64,000 nucleotides of DNA. Source: Candidatus Nitrosocosmicus franklandus. Its GTDB lineage: Archaea; Thermoproteota; Nitrososphaeria; Nitrososphaerales; Nitrososphaeraceae. Below the pieces are notes generated by a model, which made no database searches, was not told where the DNA came from, and saw nothing but the letters and a program-made list of their open reading frames with translations. This document shows, one piece after another, positions 42,886 to 51,973 of this stretch (position 1 is the stretch's first letter; each line of letters opens with the position of its first letter). The stretch covers positions 2,771,854 to 2,835,853 of the forward strand of contig NZ_LR216287.1 of NCBI RefSeq assembly GCF_900696045.1, given 5' to 3'. The position numbers and the translations under genes are program-made.

Positions 42886-43614
42886 TTACTTATTGATCTC
42901 TCCTGTATTTTCTAATATTTCTTTTGGCTTGTTCTTTCCTGTTGTTTCCTCTTCTTGAGTTGAACTGGATTTATCTACCACCTTCGCATCTATTTCATTA
43001 TCATTTGTTGCGTGTTCTTTATGCATCGATAGTAGCTCAAATTCCGGTGGGGTAGCATCCTTTATTGCGATCTTCAATCTTATACCCATAATCCCCATCT
43101 TCGTTAATACATTCGCAATACCTTCTCTCACCACCTTATCAGCCATGTTTCCACTCTTTGGTATTATACCAGCAGAATGTTTTTCGAAATGAGCTCTTTC
43201 GCTTCTTAGTTTTCCTGAGATAGTTACCTCTACTCCCAAGGCTCCAGCGTTTTTAACAGTATTTACGGTCCAAAGAGCTGCACGTCGAAAGGCCGTTCCT
43301 CTTTCAATCAACTGAGCAAGTCTATTACACATTATTTTAGGGTTCAATTCAGGTACATCAACTTCTACTACTGAAATCTGCGGGTTAGAAAGACCGAATT
43401 TAACTTCAAGTTTTGATGTTAAATCTCTAATGCCACTACCCTTTCGTCCAATTACTAGCCCTGGTCTAGTAACGTATAGAGTGAGTCTAGTTCCTAAGGG
43501 TGATTTTTGAATGTCTGCTCCCCCAAATCCTGCATCCTTTAATTCTTCTTTCAAAAATTCATCGAGTTCACTATTACGATAGTTATTTTTTAAAACATTC
43601 TTAATTGCATTCAT
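42886..43614 (-). CDS. rps3: 30S ribosomal protein S3
   Basis: About 242 residues from ATG at 43614, one base after the L22 stop; an upstream in-frame ATG at 43644 would overlap L22 by 29 bp and is less likely. The KH domain with VIGRKGSGIRDLTSKLEVKFG and the C-terminal GIRLKIAIKDATPP region are typical. The acidic, threonine/glutamate-rich tail is an archaeal extension. Confidence 0.95.
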   Translation of the reverse strand: MNAIKNVLKNNYRNSELDEFLKEELKDAGFGGADIQKSPLGTRLTLYVTRPGLVIGRKGSGIRDLTSKLEVKFGLSNPQISVVEVDVPELNPKIMCNRLAQLIERGTAFRRAALWTVNTVKNAGALGVEVTISGKLRSERAHFEKHSAGIIPKSGNMADKVVREGIANVLTKMGIMGIRLKIAIKDATPPEFELLSMHKEHATNDNEIDAKVVDKSSSTQEEETTGKNKPKEILENTGEINK

Positions 43615-43615
43615 G

Positions 43616-44098
43616 TTAACTTGTCCTTCCCTCGATTGCGACAACTTCTACGTGTACCAGCGTATCATACTTTGGACTAGCTCTCCCCATTGCTCTAGGG
43701 GTAAATCTTTTTAATTTTGTTCCTTGATGAACAACGACAGAAATGATTTTTAACCTATCCAAATCCATTCCTTTGTATTCTGCGTTCGACTCAAGATTAT
43801 CAAGTAGTTTAAGAAACTCTTTGGTGGACTTATGTGGATATCGCCCTGAGCAAAAACCATCACTAATATTTGATCGATGAGCGACCTCGTTATGATACCT
43901 GCGATAAGGTACTGCTACCTTTCTTATCAAAACATTTTCCAAAAATTCCCTTGCCTTTTCTATTGACTTATTATTTATTGCAAGTGCTATTTCTCTTGCG
44001 TGTTTATGCGATATCGACTTATCCCTAATTGCAGCTCTAACATGTCTTGATTTCTCGTATTTTTGAAATGAGTATGAGTATTCGGGCATATTTCTCAC
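43616..44098 (-). CDS. rpl22: 50S ribosomal protein L22
   Basis: 160 residues. The pattern KSRHVRAAIRDKSISHKHAREIALAI, the VAHRSNISDGFCSGRYPHKSTKEFLKLL segment and the C-terminal FTPRAMGRASPKYDTLVHVEVV are characteristic of archaeal L22. It overlaps rps19 by 4 bp. Confidence 0.96.
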   Translation of the reverse strand: MRNMPEYSYSFQKYEKSRHVRAAIRDKSISHKHAREIALAINNKSIEKAREFLENVLIRKVAVPYRRYHNEVAHRSNISDGFCSGRYPHKSTKEFLKLLDNLESNAEYKGMDLDRLKIISVVVHQGTKLKRFTPRAMGRASPKYDTLVHVEVVAIEGRTS

Positions 44099-44502
44099 TT
44101 TAATGGAACGTATAAACTAGACCTTGACGATCCGACACCGGGTGCGCCGTGCTGAACCCTCTTGTTTGTTATTGCGTATTCTCCAAGATAATGTCCTACC
44201 ATTTCCGGTTTTATAGTATAAGAAATGAATTCCTTTCCGTTATGCACTAAAACTGTCAGTCCTATCATATCAGGAAGAATTATCATATCTCGAAGATGAG
44301 TTTTCAACTGTCCATTTAATTTTCCGTCTCTGGCCAGCTTTAGATCTTCTCGAAACTTCCTTTTCTCATCATTCATGTATGTAGAAAGCCTTCTGTCAAG
44401 TGATCTCCTCTGTCTAGAATTGAGAAGAGGCATCAAAGTTTCAATTGACAATTTTTGAATTTGATCACCTGAATATCCTTTAAATTTAAATTCTCTTGCC
44501 AT
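44095..44502 (-). CDS. rps19: 30S ribosomal protein S19
   Basis: 135 residues. The universal core DMIGLTVLVHNGKEFISYTIKPEMVGHYLGEYAITNKRVQHGAPGVGSS is clear, preceded by the archaeal N-terminal extension. Normally rpl2 precedes this gene; here the upstream gene is rpl23 after only 60 bp. Confidence 0.97.
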   Translation of the reverse strand: MAREFKFKGYSGDQIQKLSIETLMPLLNSRQRRSLDRRLSTYMNDEKRKFREDLKLARDGKLNGQLKTHLRDMIILPDMIGLTVLVHNGKEFISYTIKPEMVGHYLGEYAITNKRVQHGAPGVGSSRSSLYVPLK

Positions 44503-44562
44503 CTTAACTTCTCACTCCCAAATTACTAATTCCATATTTCATATTCAAAGAATTTTCCATAT

Positions 44563-44862
44563 CTAAACCAATCCTAAGTTAGTTGCAAGCTGTCTTGCCC
44601 CATCCGCGTTCTTAAATTTCATAATGGCTTTTTTACCACGAATCGTATTAAAAGTATTTACTTCACTGATGTCTGCTTCATAAATGATTTTCATCGACTT
44701 TATGATTTGTCCTTTAGTGGCTTTGTTATGAACTATAAAGCTAAGCTTATTCTCTTTTTCAATTATATTAAATGTCTTTTCTGTAACATATGGTTCAAGA
44801 ATGATCTTGCTTGCCTGATCAGTATCAATGTCAAGACTCTTACTTTTCAATGTATTGTTCAT
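44563..44862 (-). CDS. rpl23: 50S ribosomal protein L23
   Basis: 99 residues. ILEPYVTEKTFNIIEKENKLSFIVHNKATKGQIIKSM and VNTFNTIRGKKAIMKF match L23, which lies at the exit tunnel and docks SRP and the Sec translocon. It overlaps rpl4 by 4 bp. No rpl2 follows. Confidence 0.95.
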   Translation of the reverse strand: MNNTLKSKSLDIDTDQASKIILEPYVTEKTFNIIEKENKLSFIVHNKATKGQIIKSMKIIYEADISEVNTFNTIRGKKAIMKFKNADGARQLATNLGLV

Positions 44863-45671
44863 TTATTTCCCTCCTCGAGTTTGTGGGGTGAAATCTTCTT
44901 GTTTTGGAGCGATTGGAGAGAACTCTTTGAATACAACGTCAAACGTATTGGTCTAGCTCCTGGGGCTAAATCAATAATACTTAAATCTTTTACACTTTTA
45001 ATACTTACGCCGGGCAAAGAATCATCTAATTTTAACAAATCGCATTCTTGATTACCTACTACAATCAGGACGCTCTTACCTACTCTACTTGGACGGCCAC
45101 GCCGCTTTGCTTTCCCCGAGCGCTTTTTTACTGATCGTTCAACTCTCTCAACATCCCTTCCTAGTCCAAGAGATTCTAACAATGCAGCTAAATTCTTAGT
45201 TTTATTAATATTTTCTACATCATCTGTCAATACTATGGGAAACGAATTAATCCCTTCTACCATATGGCCTCTTTTGGCTATCAACTCACCATTAGACGTG
45301 CAAGAAATAGCAGAGTACAATGCAAGAATTCTTTCCTTTTTGTTTAGTTTCTTATAAGTCACCTTCCATGATTCTGGCGGATGAGCTAGTCTACCCTTGC
45401 GGACACCTCCAACACCGGCAGCTTGACCTGCTCTAGAAAATCCCTCTCCCTTCGCACGGGCTATCCTAGCTATACCCAATCCCGTATTACGTGATTCAGC
45501 GCTGACCATTTCACCTGCAGCAGGATATCTTCCCTGCTTTTGAAAGTGGTGAGTATCCATATTCACGAATGCTTTCTTAATAACTTCCGGACGATACGGA
45601 TAATTAAAAATTGGGGGTAATTCTATGATTTCTAATTCCTTACCTTTTAAATCAAAAATTTTTGAATACAA
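44859..45671 (-). CDS. rpl4: 50S ribosomal protein L4
   Basis: 270 residues. Archaeal/eukaryotic L4 (L4e) motifs: GRYPAAGEMVSAESRNTGLGIARIARAKG, RAGQAAGVGGVRKGRLAHPP and a basic KKRSGKAKRRGRPSRVGKS loop. Starts immediately after rpl3. Confidence 0.96.
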   Translation of the reverse strand: MYSKIFDLKGKELEIIELPPIFNYPYRPEVIKKAFVNMDTHHFQKQGRYPAAGEMVSAESRNTGLGIARIARAKGEGFSRAGQAAGVGGVRKGRLAHPPESWKVTYKKLNKKERILALYSAISCTSNGELIAKRGHMVEGINSFPIVLTDDVENINKTKNLAALLESLGLGRDVERVERSVKKRSGKAKRRGRPSRVGKSVLIVVGNQECDLLKLDDSLPGVSIKSVKDLSIIDLAPGARPIRLTLYSKSSLQSLQNKKISPHKLEEGNK

Positions 45672-46670
45672 TTATATCACTACCTCCAATATTTTTGGTT
45701 CATTAATCTTGGATTGTTTGCTTCTAATTGGGTGTCTTAATTTTACTAGTCTTTTGGGAACTCCAGGAATAGTACCCCTGACAATCATATAATCCCCACT
45801 AACCAGACCAAAATGCTTATATCCACCTGCAGGATTTATGTTCAAAACATCTGTGTTTTCAGAGTTTGACATCATCAAGATTCGTTTATTATATTCTGTT
45901 CTTTGATGAAACCCTCGTTGACCTTGTCTGGCCACTGTATACATTACGACTGCTGGAGATATTGGTCCTAAGGTTCCAACTGCCCTTACACTTTTTCTAG
46001 ACTTATGTTGTTTTCGCTTTACTCCAAATCTAGTAATAGGACCTTCAACTCCCTTTCCTCTGGTAATTCCATGAACATCAATATATTGCCCGGTCTTAAA
46101 AACCTCTGAAACCTTTATTTCTTGACCGAGTTTTGATTTTAAAAATTCGAATTTTGATTGAATATCCTTTCCTGTAACTGGTATTTCATAAATAAATGGT
46201 GTTTTTTGAGACAATCCAATCTTATTTGGATTTACTGCAACAATTGCCACCAAATTTTTTGCCTCTGTAATTTTCTCTTCGGCTTTTTTCATGCTTTCTT
46301 CCGAATATTTCGTCTTGTACTTAGCGGCTATCTCTTTGCTACTATCCTTCGAGAATACATCAAATAGGGCATGCTTGCCATTTTGATCTTCATAATAAGC
46401 GCGCATACCCACAACTTTTAAAGGCGGTAGTGAGATTACTGTAGAATGATTCATTAACGGTTTACCATAATTTGGGGTCTTCTCCTTATCATCAACAGTC
46501 ATAACTTGAATTTGACCTACTTTAAATCCTGCAAATCCAACTAATCCTACATTATCACGGCCGAGATTTTCAGGCCATGTTCTTATCCTAGCTTCTAAGC
46601 TTTTCGCTCTGGCCCTAGGACGAAAAGCAATACTACCTCTTCTTGGTGCACTATATTTGCGGTGACCCAT
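45672..46670 (-). CDS. rpl3: 50S ribosomal protein L3
   Basis: 332 residues. The start HRKYSAPRRGSIAFRPRARAKS, IDVHGITRGKGVEGPITRFGVKRKQHKSRKSVRAVGTLGPISPAVVMYTVARQGQRGFHQRTEYN and the C-terminal GVPKRLVKLRHPIR are diagnostic. It opens the S10/spc-like operon and is separated from the SPOUT gene by 61 bp. Confidence 0.97.
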   Translation of the reverse strand: MGHRKYSAPRRGSIAFRPRARAKSLEARIRTWPENLGRDNVGLVGFAGFKVGQIQVMTVDDKEKTPNYGKPLMNHSTVISLPPLKVVGMRAYYEDQNGKHALFDVFSKDSSKEIAAKYKTKYSEESMKKAEEKITEAKNLVAIVAVNPNKIGLSQKTPFIYEIPVTGKDIQSKFEFLKSKLGQEIKVSEVFKTGQYIDVHGITRGKGVEGPITRFGVKRKQHKSRKSVRAVGTLGPISPAVVMYTVARQGQRGFHQRTEYNKRILMMSNSENTDVLNINPAGGYKHFGLVSGDYMIVRGTIPGVPKRLVKLRHPIRSKQSKINEPKILEVVI

Positions 46671-46731
46671 AGATAGAAAAATTTTTCTGATCCCTTTAAT
46701 AAGTTTATTATTAATTAATCGAATTCTTGAG

Positions 46732-47580
46732 TCATTTTAAACAACAGTTTAGAATAGACAAAACCCCGAAAATAGCTTCTTCAAGTCGGACAGTTTGAGT
46801 GCCCTGATGTGGAAAAAAGTTAAAAGATTGATACTTTTTATTGTCTATTCCTTCCTTGTTAAAAATAACGTCCAAGCCATACTTTGGGGAGCCAAATATT
46901 ACCAACATGGCACAACTAGGATCATAGTCCTGAGTCGAATTATAATCCATGACTTTTCCATTAAAATAGGGGGAATTTTTTGAGGTTAATAGCAAGTTAG
47001 ATGGGTCAAAAGTTTGAACCAGTTTTTTCAAATCTGTGTAATAATGAACGGAATATCCCCAAAATAAATTTGCTAATTCTTCATTTGGTACATCAATTGC
47101 ATATATCTGTTTACCAGTTCTCATAATTTTTACATTTATTTTGTTTCCAACCTGACGTATATTTCCCCTATATTGAATCAATGAATCCAGTCCTATGTCT
47201 ACGCAAAGCATACCCCCCTTTTTTTCCAACAATCCAACACGTATTTCCCCACTTTTCAAATTCTTTTTCCCTGGGTTATCTTTATGATGAGGCGATCTTA
47301 TTGGATGTAGTCGGCCGACTGCTCTTAACATCTCTGACATAGGATAAATTTTTCTTCTCAAATATTGAGGAGTGTCTAAATATTCCAAAAGCATAGTCAA
47401 AAACTTTCTTTCATAATTACTTGGATTTAATACCTTATCGTGATAGATGTAAATACTGCTAATACGGAAAATTGAGAGAGTTCTTGATAATTGAAAAACT
47501 TTTATTGTCCTATCTATATTGGTTTTTGTTCCATAGAGATATGAATCTGGAATTGCCACATTGTACTTTAGAGTTCGCAC
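46732..47580 (-). CDS. SPOUT-type RNA methyltransferase (COG2106 family, putative RNA uridine N3-methyltransferase)
   Basis: 282 residues. PDSYLYGTKTNIDRTIKVFQLSRTLSIFRISSIYIYHD, the RRKIYPMSEMLRAVGRLHPIRSPHH block and an OB-like insertion (VGLLEKKGGMLCVDIGLDS) match the archaeal COG2106 family. The C-terminal knot appears in MLVIFGSPKYGL and HQGTQTVRLEEAIFGVLSIL. Location just upstream of rpl3 is typical. Target RNA is not known from sequence. Confidence 0.85.
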   Translation of the reverse strand: MRTLKYNVAIPDSYLYGTKTNIDRTIKVFQLSRTLSIFRISSIYIYHDKVLNPSNYERKFLTMLLEYLDTPQYLRRKIYPMSEMLRAVGRLHPIRSPHHKDNPGKKNLKSGEIRVGLLEKKGGMLCVDIGLDSLIQYRGNIRQVGNKINVKIMRTGKQIYAIDVPNEELANLFWGYSVHYYTDLKKLVQTFDPSNLLLTSKNSPYFNGKVMDYNSTQDYDPSCAMLVIFGSPKYGLDVIFNKEGIDNKKYQSFNFFPHQGTQTVRLEEAIFGVLSILNCCLK

Positions 47581-48245
47581 TACCCTTCACTTAGCAATTC
47601 GTTAACTGCACCTTCCAAGTAACCTTCTGAACCAAAAAAACTATAACGTAGAATACCCTTCTTATCAATGATAATTGAAGAAGGCGTACCACGTAATCGG
47701 TATTTTTCAAAGGTCAAAGGAGAATATTGTTTGTTAGCCAAATAATCACGCACTCTTTGAGTTATATCATTCTTGTCTTTGACCGAATATGCAGAGAAAT
47801 CAGGAACATAAATTTTGATAAAATTATCAATCATTTGATCAGTAACTTCTGTAGGCATTTTAATAATCTTATCCTGTGCGACAGGAAATGGAATTTTATA
47901 ATATAACTTGTCACTATCGATTAACTTTCCATGTTGTTTCAATGCTTTATACGTTTCTCCTATTACTTTGCCTTCCGAAATTAGGTACTTCAAATTTTCG
48001 ACCGTATTTTTATCGTAATCTTCAAATGCGGTAGCAATCCCTATAATCTTTAGGTCCTTATCTTTAAAATTTTCATATAGGTTCACCACTTGAGGCAATC
48101 CGTATAGAAAGCAACCTGGACAGTTTACCTGAAATACTTCAATTACAATTACATTGCCCAATAACTGATCAATGTTGGTAGGCGACCCCTGCACCCATTC
48201 AGATACTTCGAGGTTTGGGGCTTTGGATCCAATTTCGAGAGACAT
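47580..48245 (-). CDS. Thioredoxin-fold redoxin (AhpC/TlpA-like)
   Basis: 221 residues. It starts IGSKAPNLEVSEWVQGSPTNI, with redox motif C42-P-G-C45 on VFQVNCPGCF. A late RGTPSSIIIDKKGILRYSFFG supplies the cis-Pro strand. It resembles TlpA/ResA-type oxidoreductases, but no signal peptide or TM anchor is visible, so it is likely cytosolic. The stop overlaps the SPOUT gene start by 1 bp. Confidence 0.82.
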   Translation of the reverse strand: MSLEIGSKAPNLEVSEWVQGSPTNIDQLLGNVIVIEVFQVNCPGCFLYGLPQVVNLYENFKDKDLKIIGIATAFEDYDKNTVENLKYLISEGKVIGETYKALKQHGKLIDSDKLYYKIPFPVAQDKIIKMPTEVTDQMIDNFIKIYVPDFSAYSVKDKNDITQRVRDYLANKQYSPLTFEKYRLRGTPSSIIIDKKGILRYSFFGSEGYLEGAVNELLSEG

Positions 48246-48326
48246 TAGAAATCATATTCTTATCTAGTCAGAATTATTTAAACAATAGGTACATTAAATA
48301 AAAGTTTTTATGGAGTTACCCAAATT

Positions 48327-49058
48327 TTAAGTCTGCGTATTTTTATTTTGAACCTGTTTGGCATAATTTTCTATTTCCTCAGTTGACATCATTCGCAATT
48401 TTTTAGTTTTGGAATCTATCACTGCCAATCTTATGTGTTTTGTTCCTGTTTTTTCTTCGCTTACCATGAAAATTGATTCGATTGCAAGAATACAAGCTTG
48501 TTCCAGGCTAATGTCATTTCTATAATTTTTCTCCAAATGTTCAGTAACCTGTTCACTACCCGCTCCTATTGCTACTGCATCGTATCCAATGTATGTCCCA
48601 CTTGGATCAGTAAGATATAGACCAATTCCATTCTTATCAACTCCTGCAAGTATCAAAGCTACCCCAAAGGGTCTTGCTCCCGCATACTGTGTATATTGCT
48701 GAGCCATGTCTGCTAAATTCTTGGCCACTCCTTCAACATCGACTACCTCATCGTAAATCAATCTGTTACTTTGTGCGAAAAATCTTGCATGATCTACTTG
48801 AGTTCTAGCATCAGGAATATAACCTGCTGCTGCAAGTCCTATATGATCGTCTATTTGAAATATCTTTTGAGTTACATTTGAAATTTGTAATTTTCTAGTT
48901 TTCTCTTCAACTGCTAAAATAACACCATCTGTGCTTTTTATCCCCAAAGCGAGAGTTCCTCTCCTAACTGTTTCTATAGCATATTCTACCTGATATAATC
49001 GACCATCAGGAGAGAAAACAGTAATTCCCCTATCATAACCTGCTGCTGCTGGTAACAA
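48327..49058 (-). CDS. psmA: Proteasome subunit alpha
   Basis: 243 residues. The alpha-subunit gate sequence AAAGYDRGITVFSPDGRLYQVEYA is followed by RRGTLALGIKSTDGVILAVEEK and the RPFGVALILAGVD, LYLTDPSGTYIGYDAVAIGAGSE blocks. It forms the outer rings of the 20S proteasome. Gene order psmA, redoxin, SPOUT, L3 on the minus strand may be one long unit, with an 81-bp gap after psmA. Confidence 0.96.
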   Translation of the reverse strand: MLPAAAGYDRGITVFSPDGRLYQVEYAIETVRRGTLALGIKSTDGVILAVEEKTRKLQISNVTQKIFQIDDHIGLAAAGYIPDARTQVDHARFFAQSNRLIYDEVVDVEGVAKNLADMAQQYTQYAGARPFGVALILAGVDKNGIGLYLTDPSGTYIGYDAVAIGAGSEQVTEHLEKNYRNDISLEQACILAIESIFMVSEEKTGTKHIRLAVIDSKTKKLRMMSTEEIENYAKQVQNKNTQT

Positions 49059-49150
49059 TTCAACTAAACTACTTGTAAATCTTTATTTATAGTTACCTTA
49101 TTCAAAAAATAAACGATTAATTATACTTACCTCATGATCTCATTATCTAG

Positions 49151-49570
49151 TTGATAACAGAGGAAATAAGATTTTTTGGTCATAAAAATATCCTTTCCAC
49201 CCATCCTCGAACATTAGAAATAACAAAAGAGGAGAATTTGACATTGAACGGAGATTGCATCATAGGTGTGAGAGCAAATAAGGCATGCTATGACATTAGA
49301 GCGGATCTGAAAGAAAAGTTGAAATCAAAAAATATATATATCGAATTTGAATTAATCATAGAACCTTATTCTGTTAGTTTTTCTGGAAAAGGAAATAGCG
49401 GACTGCTATTGACTGATAAGCATGATATTGTCCTTAGAAAAAGCAAGTTTGTTTGTGGTCGTACTATTTGTATAAATAGTAGCATCGCGGCTATAGATAT
49501 ACCTAGACAAATAGTTAACCTACTTAAAGATCCAAATAAGGAAGCATTCATTAGGATTAAGGTAGACTAA
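49151..49570 (+). CDS. DUF371 family protein
   Basis: 139 residues, TTG start. FFGHKNILSTHPRTLEITKEENLTLNGDCIIGVRANKAC and the later VLRKSKFVCGRTICINSSIAAIDIPRQIVNLLKDP match archaeal DUF371, an uncharacterised beta-rich family. It diverges from psmA across 92 bp. Confidence 0.85.
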   Translation: MITEEIRFFGHKNILSTHPRTLEITKEENLTLNGDCIIGVRANKACYDIRADLKEKLKSKNIYIEFELIIEPYSVSFSGKGNSGLLLTDKHDIVLRKSKFVCGRTICINSSIAAIDIPRQIVNLLKDPNKEAFIRIKVD

Positions 49571-49583
49571 GAGATAAGAACAG

Positions 49584-50444
49584 TCACGATTTTTCAAATG
49601 TTCGTCCAGTTATTCTCTCGTAAGCATCGATATATTTATCAGCTATTTCGGAGATTAGGTGTTTAGGTAAACGAGGTATGATTGGATTTAATTTGGATCC
49701 ACGATATTCTTCTACTTTTTGTTTGAATCCGGTTTCATTCAACCAATCCCTTAGCAATTGCTTGTCATAGCTTTCTTGTATTGACCCTAAACGATAATCT
49801 TTCTTATTCCAAATCCTGAACTCGTCTGGTCCTATAGAATCAGCCAAGAGCAACCGTCTTGTGTTTTGTTCCCTTCCAAATTCAAATTTGATATCGGCCA
49901 AGATAAAGCCAGCCTTAGAAATTATTGAGCTTACTTTATTAAACAAATCCAAGGAAGAATTCTTTAGAAGGTTGAACTCTTCTCGGGATACTAAATTGCT
50001 CTCTAATACAGTGGATCTAGTAATCGGTTCATCATGCTCATCAGATTTCGTCGTAGGATCAAATAGTAATTTAGGCAATTTGGATGCAAGTTTTAGATCC
50101 TTTTTTTGAAAATACTGATGCAACTCATCCAAATTCAATGAGTTGTTTAAATACCTGTTATACAAACTTCCATAAAGATAAGCTCTCACTACGCACTCAA
50201 TAGGTATCATATTAAGTTTTTTTACTTCAATCATCGTAGGAGAAAGCCGTCTGATAAAGTGATTATCAAAATCTAATTTCTCAAACCAAAATACAGCAAA
50301 ATCGCACAATACCTTTCCCTTAAAAGGAATCTCATCGTCCATTATGACATCGAATGCAGAAACTCTATTTGTAAAAGAAAATATCAACGTGTCAGAACTA
50401 GCTTCATAAATATCCTTTACCTTTCCCTTCTTTATTAATCTCAA
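49584..50444 (-). CDS. purC: Phosphoribosylaminoimidazole-succinocarboxamide synthase
   Basis: 286 residues. KKGKVKDIYEASSDTLIFSFTNRVSAFDVIM, the PIECVVRAYLYGSLYNRYL segment, ADIKFEFGRE and LLADSIGPDEFRIW define SAICAR synthetase, a kinase-like ligase joining CAIR and aspartate. ATG start. It converges on DUF371 with 13 bp between. Confidence 0.95.
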   Translation of the reverse strand: MRLIKKGKVKDIYEASSDTLIFSFTNRVSAFDVIMDDEIPFKGKVLCDFAVFWFEKLDFDNHFIRRLSPTMIEVKKLNMIPIECVVRAYLYGSLYNRYLNNSLNLDELHQYFQKKDLKLASKLPKLLFDPTTKSDEHDEPITRSTVLESNLVSREEFNLLKNSSLDLFNKVSSIISKAGFILADIKFEFGREQNTRRLLLADSIGPDEFRIWNKKDYRLGSIQESYDKQLLRDWLNETGFKQKVEEYRGSKLNPIIPRLPKHLISEIADKYIDAYERITGRTFEKS

Positions 50445-50835
50445 AAAGAATTCTCTGACTTTAGTATTGATTAATGACCTTAAATCCTTTGTTACTTAGT
50501 TTTCGCATTTCATCTTGTTCAAGGCGCTAGAAACAAAAGTGTATATGTCAAAACGTTATCAAATCGCCCTTAGTTTCTTAAAGAAATTGAGAAAAGGTAA
50601 GACATAGGGCCTTCACGACTAATGATTGGAAAAATTTAGGAAAATTCAGAGTTGTTTGAAAGTTAACCGATTGCAACTTACAAGCGTTATAACTAATCTA
50701 AAATTGGCTAGCAATACAAATAGGCCAGCATCATGTATCTTCCTATAAGAAGCGGATGATTAATGGGTGAATAACGGAATCATCCTTTTCCATTACCATC
50801 AAAGATTTCTTATCTCTAATGAGTACCATGGCGGG
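50445..50835. other. 391-bp intergenic region with an 8-bp hairpin and T-run
   Basis: No ORF of note. GGATGATT at 50754-50761 and AATCATCC at 50778-50785 form an 8-bp stem with a 16-base loop, followed by TTTT at 50786-50789. On the plus strand this looks like a terminator or a small structured RNA end, but no plus-strand gene reads into it. The rest is featureless AT-rich sequence. Confidence 0.45.
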
Positions 50836-51054
50836 TTACTCTTTAACCCACCTAAAGAAAACCGTACCCCCTTTGCAGGAGGCAATCAACTCCTTTCTAT
50901 TAAACGTATTTTCGACTTCCATTTCTGATAATAACCTTTCAACTAGCTTTTCATCTGCATCAGACACAGCAAATCTATTGATTAGTTCCTCCTTTGAGTA
51001 CTCTGTTCCATCATTTGATTTTAAGAAATCAAGTAATACTTGCTTATCCAACAT
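50836..51054 (-). CDS. Small hypothetical protein, possible winged-helix/HTH
   Basis: 72 residues, ATG start. Sequence SKEELINRFAVSDADEKLVERLLSEMEVE reads as two or three helices, and a final GGTVFFRWVKE could be a wing strand. This would be compatible with a small DNA-binding domain, but no family is recognised. A TATATAAATT box about 30 bp upstream (minus strand) supports expression. Confidence 0.55.
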   Translation of the reverse strand: MLDKQVLLDFLKSNDGTEYSKEELINRFAVSDADEKLVERLLSEMEVENTFNRKELIASCKGGTVFFRWVKE

Positions 51055-51142
51055 TGATGTCTAATTAATAATCACTCCTGAAATTTATATATTAATAGAA
51101 AAAAGAGAAAGAAATTTAACAAAATGTTTCCAACTAGGACTA

Positions 51143-51973
51143 TTGAAAAGTAAAGGAATTTTTTTTGTGCTTTTATCACATTTATTATTTGTTATATTAA
51201 TTATTACATCATCAGAATTGTTTTATCACGATTATCTATGGTTTCAAGTAAGTCTAGGTCAAGGGTCGACGAATATTATGAATAGAGTAAATGACACCTT
51301 CTCCATTTCTGGAGCCTTACTTTCAACTATTCATCTCGACTCTAATATGACCCAAGAATCAAGTTATCTACAGCCTGGTGAAATAGGATTCAAAGATGCT
51401 TTAGAAGAAAATCAACCGATCGATGATTTAAGTAGTCCAAGTCGATTTGATGAATCCTCTCAACGATCTTCAACGTCAATGACTTTAAATCAAACAGACA
51501 ATCTATCCAATAATCTTGTATCCATGTTGTCTGGAATAATTATTCAGTCGATAGAAAAAGGTAATCCCACTATAAATAAAGTAAATTTGAGTGATCCAAC
51601 ACAATTAACGAGGGAAAATGTTCCGATTGTATTGGCAGGCAATTGGCAATTCTCTGTAACCAAATCAAAAGTTACGATGTTTGATGTTAGATTTGTAATG
51701 ATCACTTCTAATGGGACTGGTTTTCATTGGCATGGTCTGAGCAACCTTGAGAGTGAGAAGAAGATTTACTTTGGTAAAGACGATAATATTTACCTTTTGG
51801 GCACCGTTGATTTTCTTACCAACAATAAGATTATCTATGACGACATTAAGATTGCTATCCTGATTAACAATCTAGAAACTGTTCAAATTATTTTCTTAGA
51901 TGAAAAAGTATCAAGTCATTTGTATAGTCATCCATTATATGGTACGATTGACAAAATAGAGATTCCAAATTAA
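51143..51973 (+). CDS. Putative secreted or membrane-anchored protein
   Basis: 276 residues, TTG start. An N-terminal hydrophobic helix ([22 protein letters not shown]) is a signal anchor or signal peptide. The remaining sequence is polar, Ser/Thr/Asn-rich (about 45-130), then a beta-rich domain containing [24 protein letters not shown] and [11 protein letters not shown]. The [10 protein letters not shown] phrase recalls copper-oxidase sites, but the rest does not fit. Function unknown. The 3' end overlaps the convergent ilvD by 4 bp. Confidence 0.6.
   Translation: MKSKGIFFVLLSHLLFVILIITSSELFYHDYLWFQVSLGQGSTNIMNRVNDTFSISGALLSTIHLDSNMTQESSYLQPGEIGFKDALEENQPIDDLSSPSRFDESSQRSSTSMTLNQTDNLSNNLVSMLSGIIIQSIEKGNPTINKVNLSDPTQLTRENVPIVLAGNWQFSVTKSKVTMFDVRFVMITSNGTGFHWHGLSNLESEKKIYFGKDDNIYLLGTVDFLTNNKIIYDDIKIAILINNLETVQIIFLDEKVSSHLYSHPLYGTIDKIEIPN

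Noticed and set aside
46140-46165. AAAATTCGAATTTT-like palindrome similar to the bio-flanking element
   Set aside because: It lies inside the rpl3 reading frame, matches only the AT-rich core, and is explained by K/F/E/F codons.
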